Shown here one piece after another: positions 18,893 through 29,819 of a stretch of 64,000 nt of DNA (position 1 is the stretch's first letter; each line of letters begins with the position of its first letter). The stretch is from an uncultured Alphaproteobacteria bacterium (GTDB lineage Bacteria > Pseudomonadota > Alphaproteobacteria > Rhodobacterales > Rhodobacteraceae). Made by a program: the position numbers and the translations under genes. Below the pieces are notes generated by a model, which was given only the letters and a program-made list of their open reading frames with translations, did not search any database and was not told the origin of the DNA. The DNA lies in the NCBI GenBank assembly GCA_913051655.1, contig CAJXHI010000013.1:1-64000 (forward strand), in the 5' to 3' direction.

Positions 18893-19492
18893 TTAAGTCA
18901 AAGGTCGCGCGCGAGGTCGTATTACAGTATCATAACCAGCTTCGCTCGGAACCATATCAACTTGCTTGTGATGAATGCTCTGTAACAAGCTACGGAGCCG
19001 TTTTTGCGCTGCTTCTTCTCCAATTGTCTCATACTGAGGTATATATAGCGTCAATACGCTCGTGTATCGATTGTCATTCACAATCAGTTGCCATCCGTCT
19101 TGTTGCATACCTATTATTTGCTCGTCAGAGCCATGTTTGACCGATCCAAAATGTTCGTAGCGACGAAAATTTTGCTGACCGACCGCAGCGAAATTTCGGT
19201 TTTCGTGAAATCCCGCTTTAGGATCATTTGACAAAACTGTCACAGTTACCAGTCCAGCCTGCACATCCCCTTTAGCATCCAAACATGGAAGGATCAAAAC
19301 AAAACCAGCACTCTCCGTTTCCGCCACAAGTTTCTCGTCAAGGCAATAGTCCTTCGGTGGCGTGATTGTTACGCCAGATTTGAAATTAACGCTGCGCAGT
19401 TGATCGCTTTTTTGGTAGTTTGGCGTGACCATGCATGCGCTCAAGCACATAAGAGTGCACGCCAAAATTCCAATCTTAATTTTCCAAAGCAT
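18893..19492 (-). CDS. Putative lipoprotein of unknown function
   Basis: About 199 residues from the ATG at 19492: MLWKIKIGILACTLMCLSAC is a lipoprotein signal with lipobox LSAC. The mature part has no motif I can name; CLDEKLVAETESAGFVLILPC has paired cysteines. It lies 14 bases downstream of ilvD on the same strand and probably shares its transcript. The track start at 19543 would add residues before the signal peptide and overlap ilvD. Confidence 0.75.
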   Translation of the reverse strand: MLWKIKIGILACTLMCLSACMVTPNYQKSDQLRSVNFKSGVTITPPKDYCLDEKLVAETESAGFVLILPCLDAKGDVQAGLVTVTVLSNDPKAGFHENRNFAAVGQQNFRRYEHFGSVKHGSDEQIIGMQQDGWQLIVNDNRYTSVLTLYIPQYETIGEEAAQKRLRSLLQSIHHKQVDMVPSEAGYDTVIRPRARPLT

Positions 19493-19505
19493 ATCGAATC
19501 TCAAA

Positions 19506-21233
19506 TTAGAGGTCCATGTATTGATGCTTTTCTGCCTGCCCACCAGGGTGAGTCACAGCACCCTTGTAGGTTTCTCCGACCTGCTGCGCGTATTTCCATA
19601 AAGCACCGGATGCATAAATTGTATCACGCGCACCTGCCCATTGTTTTTTTCGCTCTGCAAGCTCTTCATCCGTCAGATCCACGTGGATAGATCCTTCAAT
19701 AGCATTAAGTGTAATAATATCACCGTCTTTCAACAAAGCGATGGGCCCTCCATGAGCCGCTTCTGGGCCGACATGGCCCACACAAAACCCTCGTGTTGCA
19801 CCCGAAAAACGTCCATCTGTGATAAGTGCTACCTTCTTTCCCATGCCCTGGCCTGAAAGCGCGGCTGTGGTGGCTAGCATTTCTCGCATACCTGGACCAC
19901 CGGATGGGCCTTCGTTACGGATGACAAAGACATCGCCTTCTTTATATGCGCGGGTTTGAACCGCCTCAAATGCATCCTGCTCACACTCAAATACGCGAGC
20001 AGGCCCAGTAAAAACCTGATGTTGACTAGGCATACCGGCAACCTTCACAATCGCTCCTTCAGGGGCAAGGTTGCCTTTCAGGCCAACAACGCCGCCTGTT
20101 TTTGTAAGCGGTGCATCAATGGGATAAATTACCCGTCCGTCCGCTTCGCGCGAAATCAAATCAAGCTCTTCTCCCATCGCGCGTCCTGACGCAGTCATAC
20201 AATCTTCGTGAAGGAGGCCCACTTTGCGCAATTCTTTCATCACAACGGGCACTCCACCAACCTCATAAAGATCCTTGGCGACATATTGACCACCCGGTTT
20301 CAGATCGACAAAATAAGGTGTGTCACGGAAAATATCGCAGACATCATCCAGATAGAAATCCAAACCTGCTTCATGCGCAATTGCAGGCAAGTGTAACCCC
20401 GCATTTGTAGACCCTCCAGTGCAAGCCACAACGCGCGCAGAATTTTCAAGGGATTTGAGCGTTACAACATCGCGCGCTTTGATATTTTTTTCCAAGAGTG
20501 TCATTACGGCACGACCCGAAGCCTCTGCATACTGATCACGGCTTTCATAAGGGGCAGGCGCGCCCGCAGAATTCATCAGCGCCAAACCAATGGCTTCCGA
20601 GACACAAGCCATAGTATTGGCCGTAAACTGACCGCCACAGGCGCCAGCAGAGGGACATGCGACCGCTTCGAGTTTTTCCAAGTCACAAGTTGATAGATTG
20701 CCGGCCTGATGCTGTCCCACAGCTTCGAATACGTCCTGAACTGTAACATCTTTGCCATCCAGGCGGCCCGGTAAAATTGATCCACCGTAGAGAAAGACTG
20801 AAGGGACATTCAAACGCACCATCGCCATCATCATGCCAGGCAAAGATTTGTCACATCCCGCAAGGCCGACAAGCGCATCATAACAATGACCGCGCATCGT
20901 CAATTCGACCGTATCAGCAATTGCCTCGCGACTTGCCAAAGAACTGCGCATACCTTCGTGTCCCATTGCAATACCATCTGTGACTGTGATTGTTGTAAAC
21001 TCACGTGGTGTACCAAGCGCCTGTTTGACCCCCATTTTAACCGATTGTGCCTGACGATTGAGCGCAATGTTACAAGGGGCGGCTTCGTTCCAACAAGTGG
21101 CTACACCAATTAACGGTTGATGAATTTCTTCTTCAGTCATTCCCATCGCATAGTAGTAGGATCGATGAGGCGCGCGCGCTGGTCCTTCAGTGACATGACG
21201 GCTTGGCAACTTGGATTTGTCGAATTTGCTCAC
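19506..21233 (-). CDS. ilvD: Dihydroxy-acid dehydratase
   Basis: A 575-residue Fe-S dehydratase of branched-chain amino acid and pantothenate synthesis, converting dihydroxy-isovalerate and -methylvalerate to the 2-keto acids. The three cluster Cys regions are present: [25 protein letters not shown] and [16 protein letters not shown]. The C-terminal [20 protein letters not shown] is the family's second signature. The sequence is full length and intact. No leader-peptide attenuator was seen in the 100 bases upstream. Confidence 0.97.
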   Translation of the reverse strand: MSKFDKSKLPSRHVTEGPARAPHRSYYYAMGMTEEEIHQPLIGVATCWNEAAPCNIALNRQAQSVKMGVKQALGTPREFTTITVTDGIAMGHEGMRSSLASREAIADTVELTMRGHCYDALVGLAGCDKSLPGMMMAMVRLNVPSVFLYGGSILPGRLDGKDVTVQDVFEAVGQHQAGNLSTCDLEKLEAVACPSAGACGGQFTANTMACVSEAIGLALMNSAGAPAPYESRDQYAEASGRAVMTLLEKNIKARDVVTLKSLENSARVVACTGGSTNAGLHLPAIAHEAGLDFYLDDVCDIFRDTPYFVDLKPGGQYVAKDLYEVGGVPVVMKELRKVGLLHEDCMTASGRAMGEELDLISREADGRVIYPIDAPLTKTGGVVGLKGNLAPEGAIVKVAGMPSQHQVFTGPARVFECEQDAFEAVQTRAYKEGDVFVIRNEGPSGGPGMREMLATTAALSGQGMGKKVALITDGRFSGATRGFCVGHVGPEAAHGGPIALLKDGDIITLNAIEGSIHVDLTDEELAERKKQWAGARDTIYASGALWKYAQQVGETYKGAVTHPGGQAEKHQYMDL

Positions 21234-21337
21234 GGGTTTACCCTTTCATTGGATCACGATACGTCTTACAAAACTGAACCTATTGAAACAAGCGGCTTTC
21301 ATACCTATTTCTCCGCCGATTCCAAAGGTTAATTCAA

Positions 21338-22243
21338 ATGTGCAATTTACAGGTCAGTTTCTTTCAACATGCCTTAGAGAGAAATCAGATCTGGCGTGTT
21401 TTTATGGGTCTTTTCATAATTGCGGTTACATATTTCGCAGTCAGTTATATAATCACCTACGCGTTGGCTCGGAATGAAATTGATCTTTATCAAGTCATGA
21501 TGTCCAGATCACCCAGCGGACTCGCTTTGATTTTGTTGACCTTCTTTCCCATTTGGATCGGGGTGGCGCTTGTTAATTGGGTTTTACACAAACGGGGCCT
21601 AAGCGCTCTATATGGTCCAAGCCATAAACTGAATTGGACCCATTTTTTAAAAGCGGGCAGCTTTGTCGTGGCTGTGTTTCTTATCGTCGAAGCTATCACA
21701 CAACTTTATCTCTTGAGCAGGGGACAAGATATTTACAGCCCTAATATGATTGATGATTTGTCTTGCTGGTTCGCTTGGATGTTGCCTATGCTGGGTCTGC
21801 TGATAATCCAGAGCGGGGCGGAGGAAATCCTCTTTCGCGGCTATCTTTTGCAAACAATCAGCGCAAGAGGCGGTAATTTCATTTGGGCAGCGATTCTCCC
21901 TTCTGTGTTGTTTGGAGCCTTGCATTTTGATTACGAAAGTTTTGGAAACAACGCTTTTGCCTATGTGATATCAACAGCTATTTTTGGAATGATATTATGT
22001 GCTGTCACCTTGCGACTTGGTAATCTTGGCGCTGCTTTCGGATTGCATTTTTTCAATAATCTCATTGCCATATTTATCTATGGATTGAACGATGAGCTTG
22101 GTGCGATGGCGTTGATCCACATCGACATTGATCCCAAATCCCCGCTGTTAGGGTCTGGAATGATCCTACAATCAATTATTTCCATTGTTGTTTTTGGTCT
22201 TTGGCATAAGCATTATATGAGGGTAAACTCTACCGCTTCGTAA
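21338..22243 (+). CDS. CPBP family intramembrane glutamic endopeptidase
   Basis: A 301-residue membrane protein with about eight hydrophobic segments and the three CPBP (Rce1/Abi) motifs: EEILFRGYLLQT (EExxxR), FGALHFDYESFG (FxxxH) and FGLHFFNNL (HxxxN/B). Members cleave or process peptides inside the membrane; in bacteria roles range from bacteriocin immunity to unknown. It is monocistronic, divergent from ilvD. No bacteriocin gene is seen next to it. Confidence 0.87.
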   Translation: MCNLQVSFFQHALERNQIWRVFMGLFIIAVTYFAVSYIITYALARNEIDLYQVMMSRSPSGLALILLTFFPIWIGVALVNWVLHKRGLSALYGPSHKLNWTHFLKAGSFVVAVFLIVEAITQLYLLSRGQDIYSPNMIDDLSCWFAWMLPMLGLLIIQSGAEEILFRGYLLQTISARGGNFIWAAILPSVLFGALHFDYESFGNNAFAYVISTAIFGMILCAVTLRLGNLGAAFGLHFFNNLIAIFIYGLNDELGAMALIHIDIDPKSPLLGSGMILQSIISIVVFGLWHKHYMRVNSTAS

Positions 22244-22309
22244 GAGAATTAGGGACTGTTTAAAGCATCCTGAATTTTTATCACTGTCAGAAATAAATAG
22301 GATTTGCTC

Positions 22310-23245
22310 ATGGCGTCCGGCAAGCAGTTTCTTTCTTCAGACGAAATCCGCCCTCTTGCGAAACGATCCGACCCGTGGGGATGTTTTTTGATTGCGCATT
22401 CTTCGGGCTTTACTATCACACCTTTGATTATCTTTGTAAACTGGACGTGACTGTTCACAGCAGAATTGGCAGTAATCATTATTGGATCACTTCAGCTCGG
22501 TTTAGCCATTTTGATGCATGAAGCAGCGCACAACGCCCTTTTCAAATCAACAAAACCGAATGCCACTCGGGGGGCTTGACTCTGCGGGAACCCTATTCTT
22601 TCAGCCCTGAACACCTATTGTAAATATCATTTGAAACATCATCGCTATTCGCAAACGCACGAAGACCCGGACCCACGCATGTCGCGTCATTTTCCGGCGA
22701 CATGAGCCTCTATGATGCGCAAACTGATCCGAGATATAACTGGGCATGCAGGCATCAAACGGCGTGTGCAGCAATTCATGTTGGCATTGAAACTGGCCAG
22801 AGACTTTGATTGTGCGCCAGCGAAGCAAAGGTGGCGCAAGCCTTTTCCGGCACCAAATTGAAACACGCTGTTTTGGCAAAAGTCGTGATTTTTGTACTGA
22901 TTGGGATCTTCGCGCATGATGGTGGTTTGTTTTTGGGCATTGCCTTTGCTTACATGGCATCAATTGATGCTTCGCTTTCGAAAAAATTGCCGAACATTTT
23001 GCAGTTGGATTTTCTAAAAACCCACTGAAAAATGTGTGTGCCACAAAAGTGGGGCCGGTAATGCGGCTACTTCTTCCACCATATTGGGTGGACTATCATC
23101 TGAAGCATCACCTTGTGATGCATGTTCCCTGACAAAATCTTCCCAAACTGCATAAGTTAATGCTCCAAAACAGTACGGGCCTGACCCTCGAGTTGCGCAA
23201 AATTGCTAGGACGTGATGTTTAAAGCTTCCACCGAAGTAGCCTAA
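22310..23245 (+). pseudogene. Fatty acid desaturase, multiply broken
   Basis: A membrane fatty acid desaturase can be followed across all three frames. It begins at ATG 22310 with AAAAGATCC-like divergence (MASGKQFLSSDEIRPLAK), hits TGA at about 22448, and continues with LMHEAAHNALFK (histidine box 1). It then changes frame to YHLKHHRYSQTHEDPD (box 2), then RKLIRDITGHAGIKRR, then a membrane-like segment, and finally WVDYHLKHHLVMHVP (box 3), a stop, and LPKLHKLML to a TAA near 23243. All three His boxes survive, but stops and frameshifts make it non-functional. The family normally has about 300-330 residues, which fits the overall span. Confidence 0.85.
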
Positions 23246-23379
23246 CATTCTCTCTGAAAACCTGACCTCGAATAGATCCAAAAACTGCGCTTTATCGGCC
23301 TACACTCGCGTAAGAAAGATTGCAATTTCGCATCAGCCATCTTATCTCTGAACCCGAGCAAGAGGGTAGATCTTTATAA

Positions 23380-24324
23380 ATGAATTGGATTAATAATTAC
23401 GTCCGTCCAAGGATAAATTCCATTTTCTCGCGCCGCGAGGTGCCCGAAAATCTTTGGTCAAAATGTGATAAGTGCGGTACGATGTTGTTTCATCGTGAGT
23501 TAAGCGATAACCTCAACGTCTGCACCCAATGCGGGCATCATATGAACATCACGCCTCGTGAGAGATTTAAAAACCTATTTGATGGGGGTGTATTTGTTGA
23601 GATCAAAGTGCCAAATCCAGTTGCAGATCCTCTTCAATTCCGCGACTCAAAGAAATATCCCGACCGCTTAAAATCTGCGCAGAAATCAACGGGCGAAGGC
23701 GAGGCGATGTTGGTTGCCGAGGGAGAGATTGGCCGCACACAGATTATTGCCGCTGCACAGGATTTTTCTTTCATGGGTGGCTCTATGGGCATGTATGTTG
23801 GCAATGCAATTATTGCCGCCGCGGAACGTGCAGTAGAAATGAAACGTCCATTACTTTTGTTTTCTGCCGCAGGTGGCGCACGCATGCAGGAAGGCATCCT
23901 GAGCCTAATGCAAATGCCACGCACCACAGTTGCAGTGCAAATGCTCAAAGAAGCCAAGCTGCCTTATATCGTAGTTTTAACCCACCCAACAACGGGGGGG
24001 GTCACTGCGTCCTATGCGATGTTGGGAGATGTGCATATCGCGGAACCGAATGCGCTTATCTGTTTTGCCGGCCCGCGCGTCATTGAACAAACTATTCGCG
24101 AAAAACTTCCCGAAGGTTTTCAAAGAGCGGAATATTTGTTAGATCATGGCATGCTGGACATGGTCGTGTCCCGTCTCAAGATGCGCGAGGAATTAATTAA
24201 AGTTGTGCGTCTTTTGCTAGGACTAAACCCAGCAGTAATAGCGGACTTGCCCAGCCCAATTGAGGCCGTCGAAGATGGTGCACCGCTTGCCCGACCAACT
24301 AAAATGGAAGCACATCCAAAATGA
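23380..24324 (+). CDS. accD: Acetyl-CoA carboxylase carboxyltransferase subunit beta
   Basis: A 314-residue AccD. The N-terminal zinc ribbon has CDKCG and CTQCGHH about 20 residues apart, followed by the crotonase-fold carboxyltransferase domain with the [12 protein letters not shown] and [16 protein letters not shown] motifs. With AccA (not here) it transfers the carboxyl from biotin to acetyl-CoA, giving malonyl-CoA for fatty acid synthesis. It overlaps folC by four bases, the usual accD-folC pair. Confidence 0.97.
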   Translation: MNWINNYVRPRINSIFSRREVPENLWSKCDKCGTMLFHRELSDNLNVCTQCGHHMNITPRERFKNLFDGGVFVEIKVPNPVADPLQFRDSKKYPDRLKSAQKSTGEGEAMLVAEGEIGRTQIIAAAQDFSFMGGSMGMYVGNAIIAAAERAVEMKRPLLLFSAAGGARMQEGILSLMQMPRTTVAVQMLKEAKLPYIVVLTHPTTGGVTASYAMLGDVHIAEPNALICFAGPRVIEQTIREKLPEGFQRAEYLLDHGMLDMVVSRLKMREELIKVVRLLLGLNPAVIADLPSPIEAVEDGAPLARPTKMEAHPK

Positions 24325-25616
24325 GCGCGCTTCAGTCTGATATTATCCTAGAAAGGATGATGGCACTGCACCCCAAGGTTATGGATCTGACATTGGGTCG
24401 GGTTTGGCGCCTGCTGGAACGCCTTGGTTCTCCAGAAAAAGTACTGCCGCCTGTCATACACATTGCGGGCACGAATGGAAAAGGTAGTACGCTTTCCATG
24501 CTCCGCGCAGGCATTGAAGAGTCAGGGCTTTCAGCGCATGCCTACACCTCCCCTCACCTCGAACGGTTCCACGAACGTATCCGCCTTGCAGGCACTTTGA
24601 TTAGAGAAAACAGCTTATCATCTGTCTTAGACGAATGTTATAACGCCAACCGTCCAGACCAGATCACATATTTTGAAATCACGACTTGCGCTGCGATTTT
24701 AGCCATGGCACGTGTGCCTGCAGATTATACACTCCTTGAGGTTGGGCTCGGCGGCAGGCTTGACGCAACCAATGTGATTGATAAACCTAAACTCTGCGTG
24801 ATCACTCCGATCTCCGTAGACCACGAAGCACTACTAGGCAATACGCTCGCTAAAATTGCTTTTGAAAAGGCAGGTATAATCAAAAAGGGCGTGCCAGTGG
24901 TTGTGGGGCCACAGCAGCAAGAGGCGATGGATGTTATCGAAGAGGTAGCCGAGAAGTGTAATGCACCTCTCATTGCTTATGGTCAACAGTGGCACGCATC
25001 CTGCGAAAAACATCGATTGTTATTTCAAGATGAAACAGGGCTTTGTGATCTTCCACTGCCGGTATTGCCTGGTGCACATCAAATTGCAAACGCAGGCATG
25101 GCTATTGCGGCCCTTCGACATCTCAACTTTAGGCAGGATACGCTAGAAGCCGCTATGACACAGGCATACTGGCCCGCCCGTATGCAGCGCCTATCATCGG
25201 GAAATTTGGTTGATCTTGCTGGAGCAGCAGAACTTTGGCTCGACGGTGGGCATAATCCTGCTGCAGGCGAAGCATTGGCAAGACATCTTGCAACACTTGC
25301 CCCTAAGCCAAACTACATGCTTTGCGGAATGCTTAATACAAAAGATATCGCTGGCTATCTCACACCTTTTGTTCCTCATGTAACAGAGCTGGTGGGTGTG
25401 TCCATTCCAAATGAAATCAACACACTCTCGGCAGAGCAAACGGTTGATTATTCACGCGGCGTAGGAATCACAGCACAAACTGCACAAACAGTGCGCGAAG
25501 CCATTGAAATCATAGTTCAGAAAGATCCCTTGGCGCGTATTCTCCTATGTGGATCGCTTTATCTCGCAGGTGAAGTTCTTCGGCAAAATAAAAGCAATAA
25601 GGGCGATAATTATTAA
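24321..25616 (+). CDS. folC: Bifunctional dihydrofolate/folylpolyglutamate synthase
   Basis: A 431-residue Mur-ligase-like enzyme that adds Glu to dihydropteroate and then to folates. The P-loop [15 protein letters not shown] is near residues 48-62, [15 protein letters not shown] is the omega/substrate region, and [14 protein letters not shown] carries conserved catalytic residues. The C-terminal domain has [14 protein letters not shown]. Coupled to accD through an ATGA overlap. Confidence 0.96.
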   Translation: MSALQSDIILERMMALHPKVMDLTLGRVWRLLERLGSPEKVLPPVIHIAGTNGKGSTLSMLRAGIEESGLSAHAYTSPHLERFHERIRLAGTLIRENSLSSVLDECYNANRPDQITYFEITTCAAILAMARVPADYTLLEVGLGGRLDATNVIDKPKLCVITPISVDHEALLGNTLAKIAFEKAGIIKKGVPVVVGPQQQEAMDVIEEVAEKCNAPLIAYGQQWHASCEKHRLLFQDETGLCDLPLPVLPGAHQIANAGMAIAALRHLNFRQDTLEAAMTQAYWPARMQRLSSGNLVDLAGAAELWLDGGHNPAAGEALARHLATLAPKPNYMLCGMLNTKDIAGYLTPFVPHVTELVGVSIPNEINTLSAEQTVDYSRGVGITAQTAQTVREAIEIIVQKDPLARILLCGSLYLAGEVLRQNKSNKGDNY

Positions 25617-25949
25617 TTCCCGAGATTTTTGGATGTACTCGTTAGTACTAGTTTTGACTAAAAATAGACTAACACGATAGATTTAAAGGGCTGATTAATA
25701 AACAGTTTACTTGTTGTTATAACCACCCACCCCTAGGTCTAAATTTCGTCATAAGGCAATAATTGAAACACTATTTAAGCGAGTTGAGCCTGATATGAGC
25801 CGTACTGATCACCATTAAGTTATTAGGTATTACAAGCACTTTTCGGACCTTTCAAGCAGGTCGGAAAAAACAGTGACTTCGTCAAGATATTTAAAGAAGC
25901 TGAGACGTCGCATCAAGTTCCAGAAAAAGAAATCAGCACATCTATAGCA
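25617..25949. other. Spacer upstream of a small orphan ORF
   Basis: About 330 AT-rich bases after folC. The frame of the following small ORF is already open from about 25827 (ALFGPFKQVGKNSDFVKIF) after a TAG, with no ATG/GTG. Nothing else was recognised. Confidence 0.4.
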
Positions 25950-26255
25950 TTGATGATTGCGGCAGATATTGAAAGCGCGCCCTCCCCTACCTTTCAGAAA
26001 AGTGGATCCCGCGAATTATTGCTTACAACCAAAACAATTTCTTTAAATGCTCTGCAAAATAGTCCAACCCTTCACGTTAGTACGTCGCAATTAACAATCG
26101 GATTCAATCTAGCAGTTGCAGGGTTGCTTGACCTAATTTTCGCTGTCTTAGAACAAAAAAAGACAAAGGTGCAAATTGATTTGCTTCTAGAGCAGCCCGA
26201 AGCCGGCAGCGCAATTACTGCTTCCTTGCAATGGAGCACAGCTGAAGGAAAGTAG
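25950..26255 (+). CDS. Small hypothetical protein or gene remnant
   Basis: A 101-codon ORF whose first codon is TTG directly followed by ATG (25953). The predicted protein has no recognisable motif; the middle AVAGLLDLIFAVLEQKKTK resembles a helix plus a basic patch. Open frame continues 40 codons further upstream without a start codon, which suggests the C-terminal end of a decayed gene more than a real small gene. No convincing Shine-Dalgarno was seen. About 250 bases without any recognised feature follow before zapE ends. Confidence 0.3.
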   Translation: MMIAADIESAPSPTFQKSGSRELLLTTKTISLNALQNSPTLHVSTSQLTIGFNLAVAGLLDLIFAVLEQKKTKVQIDLLLEQPEAGSAITASLQWSTAEGK

Positions 26256-26512
26256 ACATCAAAGTGCTACTGGCAACTCTGACGAATAATCAGAGATCAC
26301 TTCTTTGATAGAGAAACGAACCCATAAAGTCCTTACGAAAATCTCGTATTATTTCTTTGCTTCTTCGGCATTCGAAGATATTTTTCAGGCAAATCAGGGC
26401 AAAATGCAAAATCCAGGCTCTGTTTCACGTAGTCTTCAGATTTATATCCGGGTGCTCTAGGATAGCCGCCATAACCTTCATATCTTTTAGGGATTCGGGA
26501 AACTTGGCATGC

Positions 26513-27568
26513 TCAATTCACCCAATCAGCTGATTGCATTTCCCTCAGTCGACTTGCTGTACGTTCAAATTCGAACAAGCCCTCCCCATCAAGGTATAAC
26601 ATTTCAGGCGAGGCTTCTGCGGAGCAGATAAGCCGCGTCTTCGCCTCGTATAGCGCATCGATCAATGTCACAAAACGTTTTGCCTCATTGAAATTATGCC
26701 GCCCCAATTGGGGAATTTCATCAATCACAAGGACTCTTAACGCCTCTGCGAGCGTAAGGTAATCCGCAGGGCCCAAGGGAGTGCCACAAAGATCATAAAA
26801 ACTGAACCGCCCCACACCATTGTGATAACGTGGTATCAGCAAAGCACGCCCTTTGACCTGTAGCGAATGATTGGCATCATGTCCCCCAGTCAGACTCTGC
26901 CATAGAGCGTCCACGCCCTGAGAGGCTGCAGTATTCAGTGGATTAAAGTAGACCTGCTCGCCGGACATTCTATTCTGGCGGAAATCTGTATCGCTTTGCA
27001 TATCATGCACAGTCAGATTCTCTTTCAAATAGGCGATAAAGGGCAGAAAAAGCTGACGATTAAGCCCTTCTTTATAAAGATCATCTGGCGGCCTGTTGGA
27101 TGTGGTGACACAGACAACACCTTCCTCGCGCAGTAAGGTGAAGAGCCGCCCGACAATCATTGCATCCGCGATATCTTTGATTTGCATCTCATCTAACGCC
27201 AAAAGACGCAGCCCTTTGGACAAATTGCGTGCCACAAGATTTAAAGCGTCCTTTTCGCTGGTAGCACGCGCCGTATGCAGATCATTTTGCACCTCTTGCA
27301 TAAAGGCATGGAAGTGTATGCGCCGTGTGGGAACATCAGTATTGGCGGCAAAGAGGTCCATCAAAAAGGATTTTCCCGATCCCACTCCGCCCCAGATATA
27401 AAGCCCTTTTGGGGGCGATGGCGCTTTCCGAAACAGTGATTTTTTAATTGGCTTTTCAAGCGCGGCTTTCAAGTGATCCAAATGTGGCAAGACTTCTACC
27501 TGAGCATTATTTCGCAAAATTTCGCCAGACGCCACCAAGTCATTGTAAATTTCTAAAATTTTGATCAT
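26513..27568 (-). CDS. zapE: Cell division protein ZapE (AFG1-like ATPase)
   Basis: A 351-residue AFG1/ZapE P-loop ATPase. The Walker A GLYIWGGVGSGKSFLMDLF lies near residue 58, Walker B is LLALDEMQIKDIADAM, and VTTSNRPPDDLYKEGLNR is the sensor region. ZapE binds FtsZ at the constricting ring in E. coli; mitochondrial relatives assist protein turnover. Monocistronic and divergent from the MFS gene. Confidence 0.94.
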   Translation of the reverse strand: MIKILEIYNDLVASGEILRNNAQVEVLPHLDHLKAALEKPIKKSLFRKAPSPPKGLYIWGGVGSGKSFLMDLFAANTDVPTRRIHFHAFMQEVQNDLHTARATSEKDALNLVARNLSKGLRLLALDEMQIKDIADAMIVGRLFTLLREEGVVCVTTSNRPPDDLYKEGLNRQLFLPFIAYLKENLTVHDMQSDTDFRQNRMSGEQVYFNPLNTAASQGVDALWQSLTGGHDANHSLQVKGRALLIPRYHNGVGRFSFYDLCGTPLGPADYLTLAEALRVLVIDEIPQLGRHNFNEAKRFVTLIDALYEAKTRLICSAEASPEMLYLDGEGLFEFERTASRLREMQSADWVN

Positions 27569-27675
27569 ACCCGCGATTACAGCCGAACGCAGGGAAAAGA
27601 AAGTCCTCGTCTTTCGTCAATTACCAACATTGGGCTCAATAAATCAGTCCACCTAATGCATGAGAAGATCGCGCA

Positions 27676-28917
27676 ATGGCCACATCGAGCAAATTGTTTA
27701 CACCTATTTTGATCGTTGGCTGCGTTATTATTCTGGTAAGCTTTGCAATCAGGACCTCCTTTGGACTTTTCCAAATTCCCATTTCAGTGGAATTTGATTG
27801 GCCCAGAGCAGAATTTTCTATGGCCTTGGCGATACAAAACCTTGCTTGGGGCATTGGACAGCCGATTTTCGGAGCCATCGCAGAAAAGCTAGGGGATAGA
27901 CTTGCCATTGTTACAGGGGCTGTAACATATGCAATTGGCCTGCTACTTTCCGCGGGCGCCGTCACACCAATTGAACACCAAATTTACGAAGTTTTTATTG
28001 GCTTTGGCGTTGCTGGCACAGGATTTGGTGTGGTGCTTGCAATGGTTGGGCGCGCAAGCAGCGATGAAAACCGCAGTATGTCGCTGGCCATAGCAGCAGT
28101 TGCCGGAAGCGTCGGACAGGTTGTTGGCCCGCTATTGGCTGCTTGGCTTTTGTCTATGATGGCCTGGCAGGCCGTTTTCGTTATTTATGCTGCAATGATC
28201 CTTGCAGTCTTACTACTTTTGCCCTTCATGCGCGCGCCACAGCCCATTACAAAGACTACTCTAGAAGACTCACTCCACCAAAAATTAATGAATGCATGCC
28301 GCGATCCAAGTTTTGGTATGTTGTTTTTGGGCTTTTTCAGCTGTGGGTATTTTCTAGCCTTTATGACCAGCCATTTTCCAGCCTTTGTCACAGAGGCATG
28401 TGGCTCTATTCCGGTTGGTGGATTATTAGACGGTTTAGGAATCTCCTCAACTTCTACATTGGGGGCAGCAGCCATTGCTGTCGTAGGACTTTTTAATATT
28501 ATCGGCACACTTGCTGCGGGATACCTTGGAAATCGCTACCCAAAAAAATATCTCCTTGCAACGATTTATCTAGCACGTACCGTGATGGCGATTGCCTTTA
28601 TTATTTTACCCATGACGCCCCTGAGTGTTCTGATTTTTTCTGCGGGCCTTGGCGTTGTCTGGTTGGCCTCAGTTCCTCTCACCAGCGGGTTGATCGGATA
28701 TGTCTATGGGTTGCGTTACATGGGTACGCTTTTTGGGATTGTTTTCTTTTCCCATCAGCTAGGTGGCTTTGTAGGGGTGTGGCTGGGCGGGCGACTATAT
28801 GATGTTTATGGAAATTACGAATTGGTATGGTGGCTGGGCATCGCCGTAAGTGCGTTCAGCGCTCTTGTTCATTTGCCCATTCGGGAACGTCCCTTACGCG
28901 ATGCTCAAACAGCCTGA
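27676..28917 (+). CDS. MFS transporter
   Basis: A 413-residue major facilitator with about twelve membrane segments. The loop 2-3 region PIFGAIAEKLGDRLAIV matches the MFS signature GxxxDRxGRR. The opening FAIRTSFGLFQIPISVEFDWPRAEFSMA is characteristic of the monocarboxylate/oxalate-formate antiporter-like branch. The substrate is unknown. Its end overlaps the convergent hydrolase gene by 13 bases. Confidence 0.9.
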   Translation: MATSSKLFTPILIVGCVIILVSFAIRTSFGLFQIPISVEFDWPRAEFSMALAIQNLAWGIGQPIFGAIAEKLGDRLAIVTGAVTYAIGLLLSAGAVTPIEHQIYEVFIGFGVAGTGFGVVLAMVGRASSDENRSMSLAIAAVAGSVGQVVGPLLAAWLLSMMAWQAVFVIYAAMILAVLLLLPFMRAPQPITKTTLEDSLHQKLMNACRDPSFGMLFLGFFSCGYFLAFMTSHFPAFVTEACGSIPVGGLLDGLGISSTSTLGAAAIAVVGLFNIIGTLAAGYLGNRYPKKYLLATIYLARTVMAIAFIILPMTPLSVLIFSAGLGVVWLASVPLTSGLIGYVYGLRYMGTLFGIVFFSHQLGGFVGVWLGGRLYDVYGNYELVWWLGIAVSAFSALVHLPIRERPLRDAQTA

Positions 28918-29819
28918 TCAATTGCGTCCATGACCGCAAAGACATGAGTGTAGGTTAATCCATGATCGGCACCGTCAATCACAACATGCCTGGCTTCTTT
29001 GTTCCAGCCCGCCATAACGTTTTTACAGGAAATGGGAATCACAATGTCATCCTGCCCCCATATCGCAAGAACATCCGTTTTCGCCTCTTCTAAGGTTCGG
29101 TGGTCGCGCTCGGTAGAAGCAGACAGCGCACCGCGCATAGAAGACAAAACAGAGGGTAGAAAACCCCGATAATTCAGCTCTCTTTGCTGACGTTCCACTA
29201 CGTATTCGACATAAGAATGTCTGGCACGATCTTTCTCAGTCCTTTTGCGGTGCTGGGCCGCATATGTGGACATAAACACCCAAGGCCCGATTAATGGCAC
29301 ATAGCGCACCAATAAGTCAGACCATCCTAAGTTTGCACTAATGCCCGCTGGCGCCAAGAGGATGAGGCGATTCAACCGTTCTGGATGATCCGCACCATAG
29401 GCAGTGGCGATCCAGCCACCCATGGAGTATCCGATAAGATCAAAATTCCCGTCTTCGCCCAAAGCATCTAGCAACTCTTCAAGATGGTGCACAAAAAACG
29501 CGCGGTTCTGCAACACTGCTGGCCGGTCAGAATAGCCCCGCCCATAGTGATCGTATACCAATACACGATATCCGTTTTTAACATACGCTTCAGCAATGGC
29601 TTCAAAAATAAACGACGGCGTAGTAAGACCATGAACGCACACCACAAGCGGTCCTGTCTCTAGTCCAAATCGGCGGTAATGTGTCACTCCATTACGCAAC
29701 ATAACAAATCTACCTGGCGCATCCCCGCGTGCCTTGTCGTTCATCTTTAGTCTTGTATAATCAGCCAAAAACGGTAAAATCATAAAAAATATAGCAATTA
29801 AGAGCAGCAACCAGATCAT
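28905..29819 (-). CDS. Alpha/beta hydrolase, membrane-anchored
   Basis: About 304 residues from the ATG at 29819, which overlaps the preceding stop as ATGA. A hydrophobic N-terminal anchor (MIWLLLLIAIFFMILPFLADY) is followed by an alpha/beta-hydrolase domain: VVCVHGLTTPSF (oxyanion HG), YDHYGRGYSDRP, nucleophile elbow LIGYSMGGWIAT, Asp in WGQDDIVIP and His in GADHGLTY. The substrate is unknown. Second in a row with the ornithine cyclodeaminase-like gene. Confidence 0.87.
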   Translation of the reverse strand: MIWLLLLIAIFFMILPFLADYTRLKMNDKARGDAPGRFVMLRNGVTHYRRFGLETGPLVVCVHGLTTPSFIFEAIAEAYVKNGYRVLVYDHYGRGYSDRPAVLQNRAFFVHHLEELLDALGEDGNFDLIGYSMGGWIATAYGADHPERLNRLILLAPAGISANLGWSDLLVRYVPLIGPWVFMSTYAAQHRKRTEKDRARHSYVEYVVERQQRELNYRGFLPSVLSSMRGALSASTERDHRTLEEAKTDVLAIWGQDDIVIPISCKNVMAGWNKEARHVVIDGADHGLTYTHVFAVMDAIDQAV

